Assembly: GCA_947461015.1 (NCBI GenBank)
Contig: CANHIR010000036.1
Span: 1-13,656 of the forward strand
DNA from: Bacteroidota bacterium
GTDB lineage: Bacteria; Bacteroidota; Bacteroidia; Chitinophagales; Chitinophagaceae
Length of the DNA stretch: 13,656 nucleotides
Direction of reading: 5' to 3'
Shown: piece by piece, positions 1 to 6,985 of the stretch
Numbering within the stretch: position 1 is the stretch's first letter
Layout: each line of letters starts with the position of its first letter
Program-made: the position numbers and the translations under genes
The notes under the pieces: generated by a model
Databases searched by the model: none
What the model saw: only the letters and a program-made list of their open reading frames with translations
What the model was told of the DNA's origin: nothing

Positions 1-11
1 ACTGTCTTCAT
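1..11 (-). CDS. Partial 5' end, possibly ribosomal protein L25 (rplY/ctc)
   Basis: Only the first three codons and part of a fourth are present on the minus strand (ATG AAG ACA GT, reading M-K-T-V). The start lies about 145 bp downstream of prs on the same strand. In Bacteroidota the gene after prs is often rplY, whose product frequently begins with M-K-T followed by a hydrophobic residue, so L25 is a reasonable guess. The guess rests on gene order and four residues only. A candidate promoter (91-98) and a terminator-like hairpin (33-61) lie between prs and this start. It could be another gene or not a start at all. Confidence 0.35.
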
Positions 12-32
12 TTGAGATCTATTTGTTTGTTT

Positions 33-61
33 AAAAAAGTGAGCTGCTATCGCAGATTCAC
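33..61 (-). promoter_or_regulatory. Hairpin plus T6 in the leader of the left-edge gene (attenuator or terminator candidate)
   Basis: Read on the minus strand, GTGA pairs with TCAC and, inside it, CTGC pairs with GCAG around a GATA loop, with a 2x1 internal bulge. Six T residues (33-38) follow immediately. Hairpin plus T-tract is the form of an intrinsic terminator. It lies downstream of the candidate -7 box at 91-98 and about 22 bp before the ATG at 11, where premature termination could regulate the gene. It may instead be a second terminator for prs. Confidence 0.4.
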
Positions 62-90
62 GCCCATTATTCTTTCTCAAAAATGGAGCG

Positions 91-98
91 CGAAGATA
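91..98 (-). promoter_or_regulatory. Candidate -7 promoter element for the left-edge gene
   Basis: The minus strand reads TATCTTCG, one mismatch from the Bacteroidota -7 consensus TAnnTTTG. If used, transcription would start about 75-80 nt upstream of the ATG at 11, and the leader would include the hairpin at 33-61. I see no good -33 TTTG at the right spacing, so this is tentative. Confidence 0.35.
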
Positions 99-103
99 GG
101 ACA

Positions 104-130
104 TAATAAAGTAGCAACCAAGGCTGCTAC
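104..130 (-). terminator. Probable intrinsic terminator of prs
   Basis: On the minus strand, about 25 bp past the prs stop, GTAGCA and TGCTAC form a 6-bp stem (111-130) that can extend by CC/GG after one mismatch. It is followed by TTTATTAT, a broken T-tract. Position and polarity suit prs, but the interrupted T-run makes it weak. Confidence 0.5.
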
Positions 131-155
131 TTAATATTATCTAAAACGTTGATTT

Positions 156-1109
156 TTAACCTCTTGACTTTAATTGAGCATGCACAAACAAGCTTGTAAT
201 ACTCTTGTTTTCATAGGCATTTCTTATGGCTATGGCGAATAAATCCGCCACCGTTACCACCTTAATTTTTGGAGAACTATGTTGCAATGGAATGGTATCG
301 CAAACCACCAATTCTTCTAAAATAGAATTTTCAATGTTTTCATATGCTTTTCCGCTTAAAACAGGATGCGTAATTAAAGCGCGCACTGTTCTAGCTCCTT
401 TTTCTTTTAATAAGGCTGCCGCTTTCACCAAAGTACCGCCTGTATCACAAATATCATCTACCAAAACAATGTCTTTACCAGCTACCTCTCCTATAACCAC
501 CATACTTGCAATTTCATTGGCACGTTTACGGTGCTTATCACAAATAACCATTTCGGCATTAAAGTAATTGGCCACTTCACGCACACGATTGGTACTTCCT
601 ACATCTGGTGCAGCAAAACAAAGATTTTCTAATTTTAAAGACTCTATGTATGGAATAAATATTGCCGAGCTATCCAAATGATCCACAGGGACATCAAAGA
701 AACCTTGAATTTGTGCCGCGTGTAAATCCATGGTGATTACTCTATTTGCACCGGCTGCCTCTAATAAAGTGGCAATTAATTTTGCTCCAATGGCAACCCT
801 TGGCTTGTCCTTACGGTCCTGACGGGCGAAACCATAGTAAGGAATAACTACAATAATTTTATAAGCGCTTGCACGTTTTGCTGCATCTATCATTAATAAC
901 AACTCAAATAAATTGTCGGTGGGCGCATAAGTGCTTTGCACTAAAAAAACATAGTCTCCACGCACACTTTCTAAGAAAACGGGCTGAAACTCGCCGTCGC
1001 TAAATTTTTGAATATTGATTTTTCCAATGGGTGCGCCAAAACGTTGGGCAATTTTCTCTGCCAGGGCCGTTGAGCCAGTTCCAGCAAATATTTTAACAGA
1101 AGGGTTCAT
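156..1109 (-). CDS. prs: Ribose-phosphate pyrophosphokinase (PRPP synthase)
   Basis: This cytoplasmic enzyme transfers pyrophosphate from ATP to ribose 5-phosphate, giving PRPP for purine, pyrimidine, histidine, tryptophan and NAD synthesis. The 317-residue product has the usual bacterial class I length and is complete. Visible hallmarks are the flexible ATP loop YYGFARQDRK (91-100), the Mg/ATP segment MDLHAAQIQGFF (127-138) with the conserved His at 130, and the PRPP-binding loop DDICDTGGT (218-226). The N-terminal FSDGE (36-40) is also typical. The ATG at 1109 has a TAACTTTG promoter box 19 bp upstream. No Shine-Dalgarno is visible. Its right-hand neighbour radC is divergent, and a terminator-like hairpin follows the gene. 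The assignment is secure. Confidence 0.97.
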   Translation of the reverse strand: MNPSVKIFAGTGSTALAEKIAQRFGAPIGKINIQKFSDGEFQPVFLESVRGDYVFLVQSTYAPTDNLFELLLMIDAAKRASAYKIIVVIPYYGFARQDRKDKPRVAIGAKLIATLLEAAGANRVITMDLHAAQIQGFFDVPVDHLDSSAIFIPYIESLKLENLCFAAPDVGSTNRVREVANYFNAEMVICDKHRKRANEIASMVVIGEVAGKDIVLVDDICDTGGTLVKAAALLKEKGARTVRALITHPVLSGKAYENIENSILEELVVCDTIPLQHSSPKIKVVTVADLFAIAIRNAYENKSITSLFVHAQLKSRG

Positions 1110-1128
1110 GGGTAGGTTGAATGTGCTC

Positions 1129-1136
1129 CAAAGTTA
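1129..1136 (-). promoter_or_regulatory. -7 promoter element of prs
   Basis: The minus strand reads TAACTTTG, an exact match to the Bacteroidota TAnnTTTG element, placed 19 bp before the prs ATG and implying a leader of about 15 nt. No matching TTTG occurs 19-21 bp further upstream, so support comes from the -7 box and its position. Confidence 0.55.
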
Positions 1137-1217
1137 TCATTCTGTAAAGCATTTTGTATAGAATAAAGCGGGGACTTTTCAACAAGTCATTCACCTAGGT
1201 AAAAATTCTACTTTGTT

Positions 1218-1235
1218 AAGAGTATTAATACCCTT
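1218..1235. promoter_or_regulatory. 18-bp imperfect palindrome upstream of radC
   Basis: AAGAGTATTAATACCCTT is self-complementary except for one mismatched pair (positions 4 and 15), with a perfect 10-bp core GTATTAATAC. A half-copy, AAGTGTATTAA (10 of 11 identical to the left part), lies at 1242-1252. A palindrome with a nearby repeated half-site suggests a dimeric regulator, but no regulator can be named. It lies 46 bp before the radC start in the 172-bp prs-radC gap, which otherwise holds only the prs promoter and a short ACCTAGGT palindrome at 1193-1200. Confidence 0.3.
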
Positions 1236-1281
1236 ATGTAAAAGTGTATTAAAGGATAAATTGAATGCTTAATTCATAAAA

Positions 1282-1965
1282 ATGACCATTAAATCTTGGG
1301 CCCTCAATGAACAGCCTAATCACAAACTATATACAAAAGGAGCAAATTACCTAACAGATACCGAACTGATTTCTGTTTTATTGCAACAAGGTACTGCTCA
1401 AAATAATGCCGTGGATTTAGCTAGATTGTTATTACAAAAATGCAATAATGATTTACAAAAATTTTCAAAGCTTACTGCACAAGATATACTTGTATTTAAA
1501 ATTAAGGGCATTGGAAAAATGAAAGCCATACGCATTATAGCAGCCATTGAATTGGGTTCGAGAAGAATTTTAAAAACCGATTTAAGGAAAAATATATTTC
1601 AAAGTGCCGACGTAATTGCGCATTTAAAGAATAGTTTACAATTTGAATCACGAGAAATATTTGTAGTCATTTTATTAAATCAGGCCAATAAAATTATACA
1701 TGAGCAAATATTAAGTGAAGGTGGAATAACCGGCACGGTAGCGGATCCCAGGGTATTGTTTAAATTAGCCTTGAGCCATGAAGCCACTGGATTTATAATT
1801 TGTCACAATCACCCTAGTGGTCAATTAAGGCCTAGCAGGATGGACGATGTGTTAACTGAAAAAGTAAAAAAAGCGGCTGCCCTTTTAGATATGAAATTAA
1901 TTGATCATATTATAGTAAGCACACAGGGATACTATAGTTATGCGGAACAGTGCAGTAGTTGGTAG
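1282..1965 (+). CDS. radC: RadC/JAB-domain protein
   Basis: The 227-residue protein has the full RadC architecture. The N-terminal half carries a helix-hairpin-helix-like segment (KGIGKMKA, about residues 74-81). The C-terminal JAB/MPN domain has the metal-binding signature HNHPSG, with His175, His177 and Asp188 in the HxH...D arrangement. An in-frame TAA lies four codons upstream of the ATG, which fixes the start. The family was once linked to recombination repair, but its biochemical role remains unsettled. The JAB fold suggests a metal-dependent hydrolase acting in DNA-related processes. The gene diverges from prs and converges with the DUF3467 gene, with 3 bp between stop codons. It lacks a clear promoter match, though a palindrome lies upstream. 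Confidence 0.93.
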   Translation: MTIKSWALNEQPNHKLYTKGANYLTDTELISVLLQQGTAQNNAVDLARLLLQKCNNDLQKFSKLTAQDILVFKIKGIGKMKAIRIIAAIELGSRRILKTDLRKNIFQSADVIAHLKNSLQFESREIFVVILLNQANKIIHEQILSEGGITGTVADPRVLFKLALSHEATGFIICHNHPSGQLRPSRMDDVLTEKVKKAAALLDMKLIDHIIVSTQGYYSYAEQCSSW

Positions 1966-1968
1966 CAA

Positions 1969-2277
1969 TTATGCTTGTGCAGTTGGGCCTCCAAAATTCA
2001 AAGGAATTTCTACAGGTGACATATCACCAATGGGACCATTAGCTTCTTCGTATCTTTCTACATTTTCCACCAAGGCTTTCATAAAACGCTTTGCATGCAT
2101 GGGGGTTAAAATCACTCGAGATTTTACTTTACTTTTTGGCGTACCAGGCATTACATTGACAAAATCAATTACAAACTCGGCATTGCTATGGGTGATAATG
2201 GCTAGATTGGCATAAGTTCCTTCGGCAATTTCCTCGCTAATTTCAATATTAAGGGGTTGGTTTGGGTTTTGTTCCAT
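1969..2277 (-). CDS. DUF3467 family protein
   Basis: I take this as a 102-residue protein starting at Met 2277 (MEQNPNQPLNIEISEE). The sequence continues with GTYANLAIITHSNAEFVIDFVNVMPGTP-like segments and ends in LNFGGPTAQA, the pattern of the small DUF3467 family common in Bacteroidota. No catalytic motif, signal peptide or membrane segment is visible, so it is probably a soluble cytoplasmic protein of unknown function. The open frame extends 21 codons upstream to 2340, but that stretch runs through a TATCTTTG promoter box at 2294-2301 and encodes a hydrophobic tail foreign to the family. I therefore reject the longer start. The gene is divergent from folD and convergent with radC. Confidence 0.85.
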   Translation of the reverse strand: MEQNPNQPLNIEISEEIAEGTYANLAIITHSNAEFVIDFVNVMPGTPKSKVKSRVILTPMHAKRFMKALVENVERYEEANGPIGDMSPVEIPLNFGGPTAQA

Positions 2278-2293
2278 GGTATAAATTGAGTGA

Positions 2294-2324
2294 CAAAGAT
2301 ACAAGGGATGGAATGTTAAAAAAA
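2294..2324 (-). promoter_or_regulatory. Promoter of the DUF3467 gene
   Basis: The minus strand reads TATCTTTG at 2294-2301, an exact TAnnTTTG match, preceded after 19 nt by TTTT (2321-2324, one mismatch from TTTG) inside a nine-base A/T run. The predicted transcript starts roughly 10 nt before ATG 2277, which supports the shorter protein. Confidence 0.65.
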
Positions 2325-2326
2325 AA

Positions 2327-2358
2327 TTAGCGTACAGCATTTCTATGAACTAAATTTG
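2327..2358 (+). promoter_or_regulatory. Promoter of folD
   Basis: TAAATTTG at 2351-2358 matches TAnnTTTG exactly. TTAG at 2327-2330 is one mismatch from TTTG, and the spacer is 20 nt. Only four bases separate the -7 box from the folD ATG at 2363, so the transcript is expected to be leaderless or nearly so. The -33 region lies back to back with that of the divergent DUF3467 promoter. Confidence 0.65.
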
Positions 2359-2362
2359 CGCC

Positions 2363-3244
2363 ATGTTAGTATTAGATGGTAAAATAGCCTCCGCAGCCGT
2401 AAAAGCTAGTCTTTTGCAAAAAACACAAGCCTTAAAAGCAGCCGGAAAAAGAACACCTCATTTAGCAGCCATTTTGGTGGGCAATAATGGGGCCAGCGAA
2501 ACCTATGTTGCCAGCAAAGTGAAAAATTGTGATGAAACTGGTTTTGGAAGTTCTTTGATTCGTTTTAATGAGGATGTTACAGAAGCCGATTTACTTGCGA
2601 AAATTAATGAGTTGAATGAAGACAAAAACATAGACGGCATTTTGGTACAACTTCCTTTACCAAAACATATACACGACGAAAAAATTATTGAAGCCATTCA
2701 TCCCAATAAAGATGTGGACGGATTTCATCCAATGAACATTGGCAGAATGGTACAAGGTTTGGATACGTTTATTCCTGCAACCCCTTATGGTGTTTTATTA
2801 ATGCTGGAGCATTTTAATATTGAAACCAAAGGCAAGCATGTTGTAGTCATTGGTCGTAGCAATATTGTAGGCAGGCCCATGAGTATTTTATTAAGCAGTG
2901 ACAGACCTCAAGGAAATGCACATGTTACACTTTGTCACAGGCATACACCTAAAGAACTAACCATCAAACTTGCTCAACAAGCCGATATTTTAATAGTTGC
3001 CGTTGGTATTCCAGAATTTGTAACTGCAGATATGATTAAACCAGGTGCAGTTGTTATTGACGTAGGCATTACCAGAGTGGAAGATGCTACTGCTAAAAAA
3101 GGCTTTCGTATTAAAGGGGACGTACATTATGAACAAGCTATCACTATAGCATCCGCAGTTACCCCTGTACCAGGTGGTGTGGGACTTATGACCATTGCGG
3201 GTTTACTAATGAATACCCTGAAAGCATACGAAAGTAAATTTTAA
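2363..3244 (+). CDS. folD: Bifunctional methylenetetrahydrofolate dehydrogenase / methenyl-THF cyclohydrolase
   Basis: FolD interconverts 5,10-methylene-, methenyl- and 10-formyl-tetrahydrofolate, supplying one-carbon units for purines and formyl-Met. The 293-residue protein is full length. Seen in order: the YVASK motif with Tyr48 and catalytic Lys52; DGILVQLPLP (near residue 95) and PNKDVDGFHP (near 115); the dinucleotide-binding segment GKHVVVIGRSNIVGRP (157-172); and the C-terminal TPVPGGVG. The start MLVLDGK aligns with the usual family N-terminus. queE follows after 5 bp, so the two are probably co-transcribed. The promoter box ends four bases before the start codon. Confidence 0.97.
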   Translation: MLVLDGKIASAAVKASLLQKTQALKAAGKRTPHLAAILVGNNGASETYVASKVKNCDETGFGSSLIRFNEDVTEADLLAKINELNEDKNIDGILVQLPLPKHIHDEKIIEAIHPNKDVDGFHPMNIGRMVQGLDTFIPATPYGVLLMLEHFNIETKGKHVVVIGRSNIVGRPMSILLSSDRPQGNAHVTLCHRHTPKELTIKLAQQADILIVAVGIPEFVTADMIKPGAVVIDVGITRVEDATAKKGFRIKGDVHYEQAITIASAVTPVPGGVGLMTIAGLLMNTLKAYESKF

Positions 3245-3249
3245 CTTAC

Positions 3250-3864
3250 ATGACCAACACTTCAAGTATACAATATCCAGTAATGGAAATGTTTTATTCA
3301 TTGCAAGGTGAAGGATATCACCAAGGCAAAGCAGCTTTTTTTATTCGCTTGGCCGGTTGTGATGTAGGATGTGTTTGGTGTGATGTGAAAGACAGTTGGG
3401 ACGCAAGCAAGCATCCTGTATTATCAATTGAAGAAATAGTAAATAGCGCTTTGGCGCATCCCTGTCGTTTAGCCATTATCACCGGTGGTGAACCGCTTCT
3501 TTATCCTTTAGACGCTTTAACTTCCGCCCTAAAAGCTGCTGGATTTCAAACCAATATTGAAACTTCCGGATCAAGCCCTATGTCTGGAAAATGGGACTGG
3601 GTATGTTTATCTCCTAAAAAATTTAAAGCACCACTTCCTGAAAATGTAGCTTTGGCTTCTGAATTAAAAGTAGTGATATTTAACAAGTCCGATTTTGAAT
3701 GGGCCGAAACCTATGCAAAGCAAACAACGGCAGGTTGCAAGCTATTCCTACAACCAGAATGGGACAAACAAGTTCAAATCACCCCACTGGTAATTGAGTA
3801 TGTTAAAGCAAACCCAAAATGGGAATTAAGTGCGCAATTGCACAAGTACATTCAAGTACCCTAA
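3250..3864 (+). CDS. queE: 7-carboxy-7-deazaguanine synthase (radical SAM)
   Basis: QueE is a radical SAM enzyme that converts 6-carboxy-tetrahydropterin to 7-carboxy-7-deazaguanine, an early step from GTP to queuosine in tRNA. The 204-residue protein has the expected size. The substrate-binding segment FYSLQGEG (15-22) precedes the 4Fe-4S cysteines in a CX3CX2C arrangement (Cys37, Cys41, Cys44), and TGGEP (78-82) is the SAM-contacting motif. CX3CX2C is the standard radical SAM spacing; some QueE proteins have longer insertions, this one does not. The gene starts 5 bp after folD. No other queuosine-pathway gene is in the window. Confidence 0.92.
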   Translation: MTNTSSIQYPVMEMFYSLQGEGYHQGKAAFFIRLAGCDVGCVWCDVKDSWDASKHPVLSIEEIVNSALAHPCRLAIITGGEPLLYPLDALTSALKAAGFQTNIETSGSSPMSGKWDWVCLSPKKFKAPLPENVALASELKVVIFNKSDFEWAETYAKQTTAGCKLFLQPEWDKQVQITPLVIEYVKANPKWELSAQLHKYIQVP

Positions 3865-3865
3865 T

Positions 3866-3873
3866 TATATTTA
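3866..3873 (+). promoter_or_regulatory. Possible -7 element of the OmpA-family gene
   Basis: TATATTTA differs from TAnnTTTG by one base and lies 17 bp before the ATG at 3891, just after the queE stop. No TTTG is seen at proper spacing, so readthrough from folD-queE is equally possible. Confidence 0.25.
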
Positions 3874-3890
3874 CAGTTCAATGAAGTAGT

Positions 3891-5780
3891 ATGAAAAATA
3901 GGCTAGCACTATTTTTATGGGTAGTTGCGTTTTTATGTTGCATAGCTAATAAAGCGAATGCGCAAAATGAGCTTGCAGCAAGTAAATTATTAGACAAAGC
4001 AGCTATTGCTTTTGATGCACAAAATTATGATGAGTGTATTCAATTGCTTCAATCCAGCATTCAAAAAGACACCAATTATGTTGACAGTTACATTACCTTA
4101 TTTCAGGTGTATGTTAAAATAAAACAGCAACAAAATGCAATTGCTATTTTTGAAAAAGCAATGCAAAAAGATAACGAGGGTTGTATTCCTTACTTTTTAA
4201 AATACGCTACTGCACTTGCTAGCGTAGGAGAATACGAAAAAGCATATAATTTGCTAAATACATATCAGACAAAAACACCGGCCTATCAACAACAAAAAAT
4301 TAAGGAATTAATCTCCGTTTGCAATTTCGCAAAACTTCATCCAGCAGACCCTTTTATTGAAGTGATTAATGTTGGCGATAGTATTAATAGTTCAAATGCG
4401 GAATATTTCCCAACCATTTCAGTACAGGATAGTTTATTTGTATTTATGCGTAGAGACAGTTACAAGCGAGAAGACTTTTTATACAGCACCATTTCAAAAA
4501 ATACATTCACTTTAGCCAAACCTCTTTCTGATAGTTTAAATTTTGCCGACAAAAAGGGGGCTCCCAGTTTATCCTCCGACTTAAATACTTTGTACTATGC
4601 TGCAGAATACAACGAGATGGGCTTTGGTAGATATGATATTTACATGGTTCAAAAAAAAGATACAGGCTGGTCATTTCCTATTAATCTTGGACGAAATATA
4701 AATTCTGATTTTTGGGAAAGCGCGCCAAGTATTTCACCCGATGGGCAAGCATTGTTTTTTAGTAGTAATATTCCCGGTGGTTATGGAGGTATTGATATTT
4801 ATGTTGCTTATAAAAATAAAAATGGGGATTGGGGTCAAGCATATAACATGGGGCCAAACATAAATACGACAGGAGACGACCAAACGCCATTTATACATGC
4901 CGATAACAGGACCTTGTATTTTTCATCAAATGGTTGGCCAGGATATGGCGGAACTGATATTTTTGTCTCTTATAAAAGAGTAGATGGGAAATGGAGTAAG
5001 CCAACTAATTTAGGTTATCCTATCAACACCTTTAATGACGAAGGTAGTATTGCAATTGCAAGCAATGGGAAGGAAGGTTACATGGCTAGCGATAGAGCAG
5101 ATAGTAGAGGAGGTTTAGATATTTACAAAGTAATATTACCAAAAAACGTACAAGCAAATAAAACCTTTTATTTCAAAGGAATTATTACCGATGCAAAAAC
5201 CAATAAAGCACTCCCTGGCTTAGTGCGTTTAGCTGACCCAAAAGATAGTACCCGATTTATGCTCGTAAATGTTGATAGCAGTGGCTTATTCGTGCTGTCT
5301 ATTCCGCAATTTGATTCATTAGGCATTCAAGTAAATAGCCCTCAGCATGAATATGCAAGTATGATACTTAGTAAGGATAGTCTTTATCAAATGACCGGAA
5401 CTACTCAATATTTTAATTTAAGCCCCATACAAAATAAATTTACGAAGGATTTTAAAAACGTATTTTTTGAAATTAACGCAGCACAGTTAAAAACTGCGTC
5501 AAATATAGAATTGGATGCATTGGTAAATTATTTAGTTTCCAGTCCAAATGCGCATATTTTAATTGAAGGGCATACGGATAATACAGGAAGCGAATTAGCC
5601 AATATTAATTTATCTGAAAAACGCGCCAACGCCATTGGGCAGTATCTAATTGATAAAGGAATTGCTAAAAATAGAATTGCTGCTAAAGGTTATGGATCAA
5701 GCAAACCCATTGCAGACAACAACACTGTAAATGGACGTGCACAAAATAGACGCTCTAGTTTTACCATTACACTCCCTTAA
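3891..5780 (+). CDS. OmpA-family envelope protein with TPR, PD40 propeller and CRD domains (PorE-like)
   Basis: The 629-residue protein begins with a Sec signal peptide (hydrophobic core about 5-19, likely cleavage after Ala24 in ANA|Q). Then come TPR-like helices (about 30-150), a PD40/WD40-like beta-propeller (about 170-415) with repeats of the SPDGQALFFSS and GGxDIY type, a carboxypeptidase-regulatory-like beta domain (about 425-505) and a C-terminal OmpA peptidoglycan-binding domain (about 520-629). In the last, GHTDN supplies Asp563 and LSEKRA supplies Arg578, the pair known to hold diaminopimelate. This domain order matches PorE of the type IX secretion system, which anchors the complex to peptidoglycan. 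Bacteroidota also have many paralogues of this build, so PorE is not certain. No good lipobox is visible (Cys16-Cys17 follow Leu15), unlike lipoprotein PorE. Confidence 0.88.
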   Translation: MKNRLALFLWVVAFLCCIANKANAQNELAASKLLDKAAIAFDAQNYDECIQLLQSSIQKDTNYVDSYITLFQVYVKIKQQQNAIAIFEKAMQKDNEGCIPYFLKYATALASVGEYEKAYNLLNTYQTKTPAYQQQKIKELISVCNFAKLHPADPFIEVINVGDSINSSNAEYFPTISVQDSLFVFMRRDSYKREDFLYSTISKNTFTLAKPLSDSLNFADKKGAPSLSSDLNTLYYAAEYNEMGFGRYDIYMVQKKDTGWSFPINLGRNINSDFWESAPSISPDGQALFFSSNIPGGYGGIDIYVAYKNKNGDWGQAYNMGPNINTTGDDQTPFIHADNRTLYFSSNGWPGYGGTDIFVSYKRVDGKWSKPTNLGYPINTFNDEGSIAIASNGKEGYMASDRADSRGGLDIYKVILPKNVQANKTFYFKGIITDAKTNKALPGLVRLADPKDSTRFMLVNVDSSGLFVLSIPQFDSLGIQVNSPQHEYASMILSKDSLYQMTGTTQYFNLSPIQNKFTKDFKNVFFEINAAQLKTASNIELDALVNYLVSSPNAHILIEGHTDNTGSELANINLSEKRANAIGQYLIDKGIAKNRIAAKGYGSSKPIADNNTVNGRAQNRRSSFTITLP

Positions 5781-5837
5781 TTTTCAAAGCAACTATTCAA
5801 CATTAATCATAGTATAAATACGCCAATTTCAATGGTT

Positions 5838-5845
5838 TAATTTAG
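5838..5845 (+). promoter_or_regulatory. Possible -7 element of dprA
   Basis: TAATTTAG is one mismatch from TAnnTTTG and ends 13 bp before the dprA ATG at 5859. The -33 region does not match. An ATG at 5848 between the two is out of frame with dprA and opens no gene. Confidence 0.3.
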
Positions 5846-5858
5846 CGATGTTTATACA

Positions 5859-6953
5859 ATGTCAAATAAAGAAGAAACATTACTATATACGATTGCATTT
5901 AGCATGCTGGAAGGCGTTTCAGATGCGCAAAAATTAATGATGCTTAGAAAATATGGTGACGCTATATCTATTTTTCAATTAAATAAAAAAAATAAAACGC
6001 TTTGGCCCATTCTTGCTGCTGAAGCTGAAATTAATTTTACAGCCAAGCATAAAATTCAATGTTTTTCCATTTTAGATTCGGGCTATCCCAATAGGCTAAA
6101 TAACATTACTGACCCTCCCATGGTATTGTATACTAAGGGAGCTAGTCAATTTAATCTTCCTCAATTAATAAGTATAGTTGGAACAAGGCAACATACTTAT
6201 CAGGTGAATAAAGTAATACAAGAATTAATAGAAGGATTGCAGCATTTAAAGCTTGGTATAATTAGTGGTATGGCATTAGGAGTAGATGGCATTGCACATG
6301 CATTGGCCTTGGCAAATAAAATTCCTACCTGGGGTGTGCTAGCTCATGGACTAGATACTATATATCCAAATGCACACAGACGCCTTGCCATTAACATGCT
6401 TAGCAATGGAGGGCTCATTACGGAGTGTCGTCAAAAAACTTTAACCATGCCTTATCAATTTCCCAAAAGAAATAGAATTGTCGCAGGTATGACCGATGCT
6501 ACCATCGTAATAGAAAGTCCAGTGGAAGGAGGAAGTATGATCACAGCAAAATTAGCAAGGGGGTATGACAGAGAAGTTTTTGCTGTGCCAGGTAAAATCC
6601 ACGATGCAAAAAGTAAGGGCTGTTTGTGGCTTATTAAAAATAATATTGCAACAATGTATCATGATCCAATACATTTATTGGAAAACATGAACTGGCCTTT
6701 ACAAAAAAGCGAATTGCAAAAACAGGCGCCGCTATTAATAAATGAGACTGAAAAAGTAAAGACATTATTATTATCTCTATCCCCTATGCAGCAATCTATT
6801 TATTTATTCATACAATCACAGGGGCCCATTCACAAGGATGCGATAGCACAGCAGCTTGCCATCTCTTCAAATGAATTATCCGCTCATTTACTCTCCCTTG
6901 AACTAAATGAACTAATTCATTTACAGGCAGGCAACCTTTATTCCGTGACATAA
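5859..6953 (+). CDS. dprA: DNA-processing protein DprA
   Basis: DprA binds incoming single-stranded DNA and loads RecA during natural transformation, though it is also kept in many species not known to be competent. The 364-residue protein is complete. The central extended Rossmann domain shows VGTR (107-110), ISGMALGVDGIAH (135-147), FPKRNRI (201-207) and the following ESPVEGGSMITA segment. An N-terminal helical region precedes it, and a C-terminal winged-helix-like domain (about 305-364, beginning LSPMQQSIYLFI) ends it, both common in the family. It sits between the OmpA-family gene and guaB with gaps of 78 and 66 bp. No other competence gene is nearby. Confidence 0.95.
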   Translation: MSNKEETLLYTIAFSMLEGVSDAQKLMMLRKYGDAISIFQLNKKNKTLWPILAAEAEINFTAKHKIQCFSILDSGYPNRLNNITDPPMVLYTKGASQFNLPQLISIVGTRQHTYQVNKVIQELIEGLQHLKLGIISGMALGVDGIAHALALANKIPTWGVLAHGLDTIYPNAHRRLAINMLSNGGLITECRQKTLTMPYQFPKRNRIVAGMTDATIVIESPVEGGSMITAKLARGYDREVFAVPGKIHDAKSKGCLWLIKNNIATMYHDPIHLLENMNWPLQKSELQKQAPLLINETEKVKTLLLSLSPMQQSIYLFIQSQGPIHKDAIAQQLAISSNELSAHLLSLELNELIHLQAGNLYSVT

Positions 6954-6985
6954 GTACTTGGATTTCAATGCTTAAAAAAAAGGAT

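Noticed and set aside
226..567. Plus-strand open frame opposite prs
   Set aside because: It lies wholly antisense to the well-conserved prs gene and its product shows no recognisable pattern.
1110..1281. Possible small RNA or tRNA gene between prs and radC
   Set aside because: No cloverleaf, no CCA-ending acceptor stem and no recognisable RNA fold; only the prs promoter and short palindromes are supported.
1994..2009. AAATTC/GAATTT hairpin after radC as a terminator
   Set aside because: The 6-bp stem is weak and A/T-rich, no T-tract follows on the plus strand, and it lies inside DUF3467 codons.
1940..2215. Plus-strand frame overlapping the end of radC and antisense to DUF3467
   Set aside because: It overlaps two real genes out of frame and has no promoter or family resemblance.
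2278..2340. 21-residue hydrophobic N-terminal extension of the DUF3467 protein, resembling a signal or membrane segment
   Set aside because: It is encoded across the promoter box at 2294-2301, and the family starts near MEQNPNQ; a transcript from that promoter would not contain it.
5848..5850. ATG upstream of dprA as an alternative start
   Set aside because: It is 11 bp upstream and out of frame with dprA, and leads to no meaningful reading frame.
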